Source of the DNA: Saprospiraceae bacterium
Lineage (GTDB): Bacteria; Bacteroidota; Bacteroidia; Chitinophagales; Saprospiraceae
Length of the DNA stretch: 51,738 nt
Reading direction: 5' to 3'
NCBI GenBank assembly: GCA_029251525.1
Contig: JAQXDE010000023.1
Location: 1 to 51,738 of the forward strand
The position numbers and the translations under genes were made by a program. Numbering within the stretch: the first letter of the stretch is position 1; every line of letters starts with the position of its first letter. Of this stretch, positions 45,283 through 51,738 are shown piece after piece. Below the pieces are notes generated by a model. It was not told where the DNA came from. It worked only from the letters and a program-made list of their open reading frames with translations, and made no database searches.

Positions 45283-48200
45283 ATGACAGCGCTGATCCAA
45301 AGAAAAGTAACGATTTGTATGATCTTCATAGGTATGAGTTTGTTAGGATATATTTCCTACAATCGCTTATCCGTGGAATTGTTACCCAATGCGGAGTTGC
45401 CCATGTTGTTTGTTCAAATAGCTTCTCCTTCTGCAGTAAGTCCACAGTACCTAGAGCAACAAGGAGTCATTCCTGTAGAAGGCGCTATCGGTACTTTGGA
45501 AGGAGTAGAACAAATCGATACGAGAATTAGGGGCAACCAAGCATTTATGCAAGTAAGTTTCAAACAGGGGGTCCGCTTTAAATATGTTTTTTTAAAGCTG
45601 CAACAAAAAATTGATGCGGTAAAAACACAGTTGCCCACTGATCTATTTGTCAATGTTTCTAAAATTGATTTGCAACAATTAACCAATCAGTTTTTGGAAT
45701 TACAAGTACGAGGGAGCGGCGGCACAGATCGGTTACGAACAATCACTGAGCAAGAAATTCGTCCTGCTTTTGAAAATATAAATGGAATTGCATCAATCAA
45801 TGTCTTTGGAGGGCGGGAAAAAAATCTTGAAATTTTATTAGATAAGCCTGCTTGTGAACCACATAATATCACGGCTGAGACAGTGCGCTCACGCCTCAAT
45901 CAAAATTCGGGTAGTCGGACATTAGCGGGTTATTTGTATGAAGGGAAACGAAGGTATTTTATTCGAACAGCTTCAGAATATACAGAACTAAAAGACATTG
46001 AAAATATTGTCATGGCACCAGGACCTATCTTGTTGAAAGATGTAGCTAAGGTTTCCTTTGGTGTGGATGAAGGAACATCGATTAGTCGAGTGAATGGAAA
46101 GGATGCCATTTCTATGACTGCGACTAAAGCTTCTCAATCCAATATTATTAACCTATCCCATCGTTGCCAGGAATTGATTCAACAATTGAATGAGCAACTA
46201 CAATCCAAAGATATTCAAATAGTTATTCAGCAGAATTTAGCGGATAATATGGAGGATAATATTGGGCAGATTATTAACCTAGCATTAATTGGTGGTTTAC
46301 TAGCTGTTTTAGTGTTGTGGGTTTTTCTGAAAGATATTCGGTTGATTTCTATTATAGCTGTTTCTATTCCAGTATCGGTTTTGGCTGCCTTTAATTTGTT
46401 TTATGGGGCAGATATTAGCATTAATAGTCTGACTCTTATTGGAATGGCACTAGCCGTAGGTATGTTGTTAGATAATAGTATCGTGGTATTAGAAAATATC
46501 TATCGATTAGTATCAGATGGAAAATCTACCAAGGAAGCAGCTAGCGAAGGGGTGAAAGGAGTAGCTAAAGCGATAGTGGCAGCTACCTTAACTACCGCTA
46601 CCGTATTTTTACCTTTTATCTTTTTTGGAAATTACTTGTTGAATATTATTGGTAAAAATATTGGCGTCTCCATTATTTCTACCTTGATGATGTCTCTCCT
46701 AGTTGCACTTTTTCTGATCCCTGTATTGGCTGCATTGGTAATAGGTAATAAACCCAAAAAACAAAAATCAGTTTTTAATTTATCTAAAGTAAAAACTCGA
46801 ACGGAAAGGATATATTTAGTATTGTTGAAAAGCAGTTTGCGTTATCCTACAAGAACCATTATTGGAGGATTGTTATTGTTTTTTATTACCACGTTTGCAG
46901 TATTGGCAATAAGTGTCAATACGCTCCAAGAAGTGGACACAGACCAGATTGATATTTTTGTCAATATGGCCAAGGGTAGTACCTTGGAAAGTACAGATAA
47001 AATTGTGCAGGAAGTTGAGTCTAAGATTGAGGATATCAAGGAGAAAGGAGATGTAAGTAGCCGTATCAGGGCGGAAGATGGTGTCGTAAGTGTTCAGTTG
47101 AAAAAAGACTTTAACGATATCGATGGTAGATCTTTTAACGAAGTCAAAGAACAAATTGAACAGATCATAAATCGTATTGGTGGTGGTGAGATTAGTTTGT
47201 CTCAAGAAAGTAGCGATGGTGGTAGTGGTGGAGGTGGTGGACAAAATATTGGGGGAATGGGCGCATTGGGCGCTTTGATGGGATTTGGAAATAATCAAGA
47301 ACAAATAATAATTAAAGGAGAGGATTATTCATTAATACAAAGAGTTGCACAAGACCTATTGTATTATGTTCAAAATATGGACGAAACCCGAAGTTCTTTT
47401 TTAAGTACGCGAGGTAATAGCCCAGAAGCATTGTTGGACTTTGATCCGTTAACAATGGCAAGAAATGATATAACACCCGAGAATATTATTTTGGCCTTAA
47501 GAGATTTTGGACAAGAATCTCCTGCTGGGACTAGTTTCAAATATGGAAATGAAGATTATAATATCATCATTAGGGAAAGCGAAACTCAAGAAACGGGTTT
47601 TCAAAAAAAATCTATGGATGACTTGAGAGCATTGGAGGTGAGGGATCAACAAGGCAGAATCCATTATATGGAAAATATTGCTTCAATCAGAACAGCACAA
47701 GGGGTTGATGACATCAGACGGATCAACCAACAAAAACAAATTGAACTTACTTATGCTCCTTCCAGACAAGCAGAGCAATCCAAAGAATTACTCGATGCCT
47801 ACAAGGAATCAATTGAGACCTTGGTTGCTAATTATCCTTTGCCGCCGGGAGTAGCAATCGAAGTGGTTGATGCGCAAGATCAACTCAAAGATTTTAAACC
47901 ATTAATCGGAGCTGCTGTGCTGCTTATTTTTATCATCCTTGCTTCGGTTTTTGAATCACTTTCTGCTCCTTTTGTTTTGGGATTTTCTGTTCCTTTGGCA
48001 GCAACCGGTGCTTTGTTGGGATTAGCGATTACTGGCAATAGTTTGTTGAATGCTAATACACTAACGGGCTTTCTGATCTTACTTGGGGTCATTGTCAATA
48101 ATGGAATCATCATGATCGATTATGTCAATGCCTTGCGTCGAAAAGGATATAGGAAAACTCGCGCCTTAATGACTGCTGGCCTCCATCGATTACGACCAAT

Positions 48201-49983
48201 ACTCATTACCGCTATTACTACAATTGTTGCAATGATTCCATTGGCATTGGGAACAGCAGAATATGTAAGTGTGATCGGAGCACCTTTTGCTATTACAGTT
48301 ATCGGTGGATTGGCTTTGGGTACTGTCCTGACTTTGATTTTGATACCGACAGTTTATATGGGATTGGAAAATTCTATCGATTGGTTTAAGTCATTACCTT
48401 GGTGGACAAGGTTGGTTAATCTTGGAATATTCACCAGTGGAGCTTTTCTAATTTATTTCCGAATCGACTCGATATTATGGCAAGTGGCCGATGTGCTTTT
48501 AATGGTATTCTTATTACCTGGAATTACTTATTTTATTCAACAAAGTTTAAAAAGAGCAAGTGAAATGGTTATCCCAATGGATGTCCCACCTCATATTCAA
48601 ATACAAAATTTAGTCAAGATATATAATCGACCTGGGCGATTTTCAAGAGAGTGGAGTGGAAGTGAATCATTAGCCGGCTTCCGGGAAGCAAAAAAGATAA
48701 CTATTCCATGGCGAGCTATTTTCAAAGATTTGATTTGGCAAATTCCATTACTTATTTTTTTAGCCTGGTTTTGTTTTGATTATTTAGAAAGTGGTTTTTG
48801 GATGATGATAATAGCTATTTGTATTTATCTACAGGTGGTAGAAATTTGGCGTCCTTTTGGAAGAGCACTCCGGATGGGGCAACGGAAAAGATGGAAACGT
48901 GTGTTTATTGTTATAGGTGATTTGATTTTTTGGCTCAGCCCGCTAGTCTTATTATTTTTATTAAATGCAAAATGGGATGGATGGGGATTTGCATTTACAT
49001 TAGCTATACTCTGGTATTCTTTTTTATTCATTCAACAATCATCTGCTCATTTTTATCGAGAGAAATTAAAAGTCGAACGAATCAAGTGGCGGCTTCGAAG
49101 ATTTTATTATCGAACCATTCTCAGTATTCCTTATGTGGGGAAACGACAATTACCATTCAAAGCATTAAGCGGAATTTCGTTGGATATTGGAGTAGGGATG
49201 TTTGGTTTGTTGGGACCCAACGGAGCAGGGAAATCTACTTTGATGAGGATTATCAGCGGTATCTTTGAACAGAGTTATGGTAAGATCTGGATCAATGGAA
49301 TTGATACCCAACAGAAAAGAGAAGAACTGCAAGGTCTTATCGGATACTTGCCTCAAGCATTCGGTAGTTATGAAAATATGTCCGCTTGGGATTACCTTGA
49401 TTACCAAGCTATCTTAAAAGGTATCAATAATAATAAAGCCCGTAAAGAGCGGTTGGAATATGTGTTGGCATCAGTCAATATGCTTGATCGCAAGGATGAA
49501 AAAATAGGTGCTTTCTCCGGAGGAATGAAACAGCGAATTGGGATAGCTCAAATTCTTTTACACCTCCCTCGGATCTTAATAGTGGATGAACCAACGGCAG
49601 GATTAGATCCGAGAGAACGGATACGTTTTAGAAATTTGCTCGTCCAATTAAGTAGAGAACGGATCGTATTATTTTCTACCCATATCATTGAAGACATCGC
49701 CAGCTCATGTAATCAGTTAGCAGTAATCGATAAAGGGGAACTTAAATACCAAGGTTCTCCATTAGAGATGGTTCGTTTAGCAGATGGATTAATTTGGGAA
49801 TACCTCATTCCTGCGGATGAGTTTGGTCATGCTGATGATGAACAGATTGTTGTTAATCATATTCGAGAAGGTGGAATGATAAGAGTTCGATGCATCGCCC
49901 AAAATCAACCTACAGAAACAGCTTATCAAGTAGAGCCAGTTTTGGAGGATGCTTATTTGTGCCTATTGAAAAATATTAATTAG
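45283..49983 (+). CDS. RND efflux permease fused to an ABC ATPase domain
   Basis: One uninterrupted 1566-residue frame holds two transporter engines. Residues 1 to about 1035 are a complete RND permease: TM1 KVTICMIFIGMSLLGYISYN, SVELLPNAELPMLFVQI, TM4 AVGMLLDNSIVVLENIY (D397), periplasmic halves with a glycine-rich loop (about 643-670), then LLGVIVNNGIIMIDYVNALR and LHRLRPILITAITTIVAMIP. Two extra helices follow (to about 1085). At 1105-1116, IQIQNLVKIYNR looks like the first strand of an ABC ATPase, but about 175 residues with four helices come next, before KALSGISLDIGVGMFGLLG resumes the domain. Walker A is 1311-1319 (K1317), signature SGGMKQR from 1412, Walker B LIVDEP with E1436, switch H1467. 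All ATPase motifs are intact. The ABC part is a paralogue of the product at 35029. Confidence 0.93.
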   Translation: MTALIQRKVTICMIFIGMSLLGYISYNRLSVELLPNAELPMLFVQIASPSAVSPQYLEQQGVIPVEGAIGTLEGVEQIDTRIRGNQAFMQVSFKQGVRFKYVFLKLQQKIDAVKTQLPTDLFVNVSKIDLQQLTNQFLELQVRGSGGTDRLRTITEQEIRPAFENINGIASINVFGGREKNLEILLDKPACEPHNITAETVRSRLNQNSGSRTLAGYLYEGKRRYFIRTASEYTELKDIENIVMAPGPILLKDVAKVSFGVDEGTSISRVNGKDAISMTATKASQSNIINLSHRCQELIQQLNEQLQSKDIQIVIQQNLADNMEDNIGQIINLALIGGLLAVLVLWVFLKDIRLISIIAVSIPVSVLAAFNLFYGADISINSLTLIGMALAVGMLLDNSIVVLENIYRLVSDGKSTKEAASEGVKGVAKAIVAATLTTATVFLPFIFFGNYLLNIIGKNIGVSIISTLMMSLLVALFLIPVLAALVIGNKPKKQKSVFNLSKVKTRTERIYLVLLKSSLRYPTRTIIGGLLLFFITTFAVLAISVNTLQEVDTDQIDIFVNMAKGSTLESTDKIVQEVESKIEDIKEKGDVSSRIRAEDGVVSVQLKKDFNDIDGRSFNEVKEQIEQIINRIGGGEISLSQESSDGGSGGGGGQNIGGMGALGALMGFGNNQEQIIIKGEDYSLIQRVAQDLLYYVQNMDETRSSFLSTRGNSPEALLDFDPLTMARNDITPENIILALRDFGQESPAGTSFKYGNEDYNIIIRESETQETGFQKKSMDDLRALEVRDQQGRIHYMENIASIRTAQGVDDIRRINQQKQIELTYAPSRQAEQSKELLDAYKESIETLVANYPLPPGVAIEVVDAQDQLKDFKPLIGAAVLLIFIILASVFESLSAPFVLGFSVPLAATGALLGLAITGNSLLNANTLTGFLILLGVIVNNGIIMIDYVNALRRKGYRKTRALMTAGLHRLRPILITAITTIVAMIPLALGTAEYVSVIGAPFAITVIGGLALGTVLTLILIPTVYMGLENSIDWFKSLPWWTRLVNLGIFTSGAFLIYFRIDSILWQVADVLLMVFLLPGITYFIQQSLKRASEMVIPMDVPPHIQIQNLVKIYNRPGRFSREWSGSESLAGFREAKKITIPWRAIFKDLIWQIPLLIFLAWFCFDYLESGFWMMIIAICIYLQVVEIWRPFGRALRMGQRKRWKRVFIVIGDLIFWLSPLVLLFLLNAKWDGWGFAFTLAILWYSFLFIQQSSAHFYREKLKVERIKWRLRRFYYRTILSIPYVGKRQLPFKALSGISLDIGVGMFGLLGPNGAGKSTLMRIISGIFEQSYGKIWINGIDTQQKREELQGLIGYLPQAFGSYENMSAWDYLDYQAILKGINNNKARKERLEYVLASVNMLDRKDEKIGAFSGGMKQRIGIAQILLHLPRILIVDEPTAGLDPRERIRFRNLLVQLSRERIVLFSTHIIEDIASSCNQLAVIDKGELKYQGSPLEMVRLADGLIWEYLIPADEFGHADDEQIVVNHIREGGMIRVRCIAQNQPTETAYQVEPVLEDAYLCLLKNIN

Positions 49984-50003
49984 CTAGCTAAAAAAAGAAA
50001 TTC

Positions 50004-50705
50004 ATGATTAATTCCATTATGCTTACAAGTAGGATTATTCGGTATAACCTCAAGATTATTTTTGCAGGTCGTTTCTTCTTTTTCCTATTAGCTGCTCTTG
50101 TTTTTTATGTTTTTTTTATGGTGGTGAGCGTATATGATAATGTGGAAATTAATATTGGTTTTATGTATGAAATCACTTTTTTTCCAGCCTTATTACTGAT
50201 TTTTTATCCCATGGTTTTTGGGATACAGCGGGATGAAGATGCTCGTATGTTAGAGATATTATTTGGCATTCCCGATTATAGATATAAAGTTTGGTTGGTT
50301 CGATTAGTCTTGATTTTTTTCTTGGTTTTTGTACTGCTTATTCTATTCGCTGCATTGGGTTCTTATCTATTATATCCGATAGCACCAATCAGGTTAGCAG
50401 CACAGCTATTATTTCCAGTTTGCTTTTTAGGTAGCTTAGCTTTTTTATTATCCACCCGAATAAGAAACGGAAATGCTACGGCAGTAGTTATGGTCATCTT
50501 AGGTTTCTTTTTAACTATTTTTAGTGAGATAGTGGAGGATACCCTTTGGGATATTTTCTTAAATCCTTTTGGTAGCCCAAGACAATATACTGAAATGGCC
50601 TTTCAACAAATCGTCTGGAAAAATAGAGTATTTTTAAGTGTAGGGAGCTTGGTATTTATCTTGGGTGCTTTGCTTAATTTGCAGAACCGAGAGAAATATA
50701 TTTAG
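50004..50705 (+). CDS. ABC-2-type permease, short form
   Basis: The 233-residue product has six hydrophobic segments: FFFFLLAALVFYVFFMVV, FFPALLLIFYPMVFGI, LVRLVLIFFLVFVLLILFAA, LAAQLLFPVCFLGSLAFLL, ATAVVMVILGFFLTIFSEI and FLSVGSLVFILGALLNL. The IQRDEDARMLEILFG segment after helix 2 is the coupling-helix region usual in ABC-2 permeases. It lies 20 bp after the RND-ABC fusion and is the natural membrane partner of that protein's ATPase domain. No substrate can be named. Confidence 0.85.
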   Translation: MINSIMLTSRIIRYNLKIIFAGRFFFFLLAALVFYVFFMVVSVYDNVEINIGFMYEITFFPALLLIFYPMVFGIQRDEDARMLEILFGIPDYRYKVWLVRLVLIFFLVFVLLILFAALGSYLLYPIAPIRLAAQLLFPVCFLGSLAFLLSTRIRNGNATAVVMVILGFFLTIFSEIVEDTLWDIFLNPFGSPRQYTEMAFQQIVWKNRVFLSVGSLVFILGALLNLQNREKYI

Positions 50706-50722
50706 GATGATTATTTGCCCTC

Positions 50723-50757
50723 TTAAAGAAAATCAATCCTTATCATTGATTCTTTAA
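50723..50757. terminator. Hairpin at the end of the export locus
   Basis: TTAAAG (50723-50728) with AATCAAT (50731-50737) pairs with ATTGATT (50745-50751) and CTTTAA (50752-50757), a 13 bp stem with a two-base bulge. It begins 18 bases after the stop at 50705. The T tail is weak, so termination is plausible but not certain. Confidence 0.45.
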
Positions 50758-50760
50758 AAC

Positions 50761-50819
50761 AAGTACTTAAAAGTACTTTATTTATATAAGTGCTTTATTT
50801 AATGTTTTTTTTATCTTTG
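50761..50819 (+). promoter_or_regulatory. Promoter with operator-like repeats upstream of the DUF2779 gene
   Basis: TATCTTTG at 50812-50819 matches the Bacteroidota -7 consensus TAnnTTTG and is 23 bases before the ATG at 50843. Upstream lie AAGTACTT at 50761 and 50771 (both self-complementary, one helical turn apart) and AAGTGCTT at 50788. The last two belong to a 17 bp direct repeat (AAGTRCTTTATTTA). A matching -33 TTTG is not evident, so repression or activation through these repeats is possible. Confidence 0.55.
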
Positions 50820-50842
50820 TAAAAATAGTATCTAAAAACGCT

Positions 50843-51738
50843 ATGTCTATAATAAAGCTATCTAAAACAAACTACCTCAGCTATCTTGCCTGTCCGGAAG
50901 AATGCTGGATGTCTTTTCATCAACCTGAACTGATGCCTCCTTTTTCCAAGGATGCCAAGCATAATGTAGAACAGGGAAATATCATTGATCAATTAGCACA
51001 AGAACGATTCAAGCATGGTGGTGTCATCAATGGTGCATTCATTCCTCAGCATCAAATAGCCTTTCAATATCAAGTACAATCAGAAAAATTTCTAGTCAAA
51101 GCCGATATTACCGTCTTCCATGGAGAAAAGGAATGTGATATTTATGAAGTCAAATCTTCCACTAAGTTAAAGACAGAGCATAAGGTAGATATTGCTTTTC
51201 AGCGAATGGTATTTGAATCGCAAGGGTATAAAGTCAGACGTACTTTCTTGATTCATGTCAATAGTAAATATCCATTTCAGAATCCACCAGACCTCAAAGA
51301 ATTGTTACAGATAAAAGAAGTCACCGCAAAGGTAGATGGTATGATGGAGGATACCCGAAGGCAAGCAGAGGAAGCATGGGAATGGATTCATCGAGATCGT
51401 CTTCCTGCGATTACTACACTAACCCATCCATGTGGCAATGGGTTAGATTGTGTTTATCTGCAACACTATCATCCGCCGTTTCCAGCATATACTATTTTTG
51501 ATATAAGTCGCTTACGAGGGAAAAAACAGAATGCTTTATTGGAAATGGGAATCATTGATATTCAAGAGGTGCCTGCAGACTTTAAATTATCTGATAAGCA
51601 AAGACTACAAGTGGATGTCGCACAACAAAAGAAGGTAGTGATAAATCAGGCAGATATAAAAACAGTCTTGAGTGACTTAGCTTACCCAATTCATTTTCTA
51701 GATTATGAAACATTTGCGTATGTCCTTCCCTCACACGA
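50843..51738 (+). CDS. DUF2779-domain protein with PD-(D/E)XK nuclease-like N-terminus (partial, runs off the right edge)
   Basis: The frame is open from ATG at 50843 to the window end (298 codons), so the C-terminus is missing. The start, IKLSKTNYLSYLACPEECWM, is the Cas4/RecB-like entry found in DUF2779 proteins. KADITVF (D88) and IYEVKSS (E102, K104) make the D...ExK nuclease motif. Cysteines at about C18, C22 and C194 and at VYL upstream regions could be part of a metal site, but no full four-cysteine cluster is certain. The segment FLDYETFAYVLPSH (D287, E289) near the window end begins the DUF2779 domain, which has a DxE resembling DEDD exonucleases. The biological role of this family is not established; nucleic-acid processing is inferred. 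Confidence 0.88.
   Translation, partial: MSIIKLSKTNYLSYLACPEECWMSFHQPELMPPFSKDAKHNVEQGNIIDQLAQERFKHGGVINGAFIPQHQIAFQYQVQSEKFLVKADITVFHGEKECDIYEVKSSTKLKTEHKVDIAFQRMVFESQGYKVRRTFLIHVNSKYPFQNPPDLKELLQIKEVTAKVDGMMEDTRRQAEEAWEWIHRDRLPAITTLTHPCGNGLDCVYLQHYHPPFPAYTIFDISRLRGKKQNALLEMGIIDIQEVPADFKLSDKQRLQVDVAQQKKVVINQADIKTVLSDLAYPIHFLDYETFAYVLPSH

Overview
The window is about 51.7 kb of AT-rich chromosome from a member of the Bacteroidota. The lineage call rests on a SusC/SusD pair, secreted proteins ending in a type IX secretion (T9SS) sorting domain, several lipoproteins, few Shine-Dalgarno sites and one TAnnTTTG promoter element. A Saprospiria-like organism would fit, but that is inference. I saw no tRNA, rRNA, CRISPR array or intact insertion sequence.

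Layout: (i) 1-2132, the 5' part of a large secreted adhesin-like protein with near-identical 82-residue HYR-like repeats, followed by a 1.5 kb spacer with a faint gene remnant. (ii) 3.7-7.9 kb, truA, a T9SS-exported protein and an S10-type serine peptidase. (iii) 8.9-16.2 kb, a SusC receptor, two tandem SusD lipoproteins and a putative outer-membrane protein; an intrinsic terminator sits directly against the start codon of the second SusD. (iv) 16.3-22.5 kb, minus-strand alpha/beta hydrolase, priA, a thioredoxin-fold protein and a kelch/T9SS protein. (v) 23.2-27.7 kb, a GH106-like lipoprotein, a GH28 protein and an unassigned lipoprotein. (vi) 27.7-29.8 kb, a membrane-anchored pentapeptide-repeat protein and a small membrane protein. 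(vii) 30.4-34.5 kb, two paralogous M14-type carboxypeptidases and a D-aminoacylase-like amidohydrolase. (viii) 35.0-50.7 kb, an export locus. (ix) the start of a DUF2779/PD-(D/E)XK protein at the right edge.

The export locus is the most remarkable part. In order it encodes an ABC ATPase; a 1091-residue ABC permease fused to an M1-peptidase-like domain without HExxH and a golvesin-like C-terminal domain; a TolC-type channel; a membrane-fusion lipoprotein; an RND permease; a 1566-residue protein fusing a complete RND permease to an ABC ATPase; and a small ABC-2-type permease. Inside the fusion, the ATPase domain itself appears to be interrupted by a four-helix membrane insert. The order suggests a proton-driven and an ATP-driven exporter sharing one envelope conduit; its substrate cannot be read from the sequence.

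Several starts were set by reading the sequence: ATG at 26776, 28935 (minus strand) and 31682, TTG at 20291 for priA, and TTG at 40828 (or GTG at 40855) for the membrane-fusion protein.
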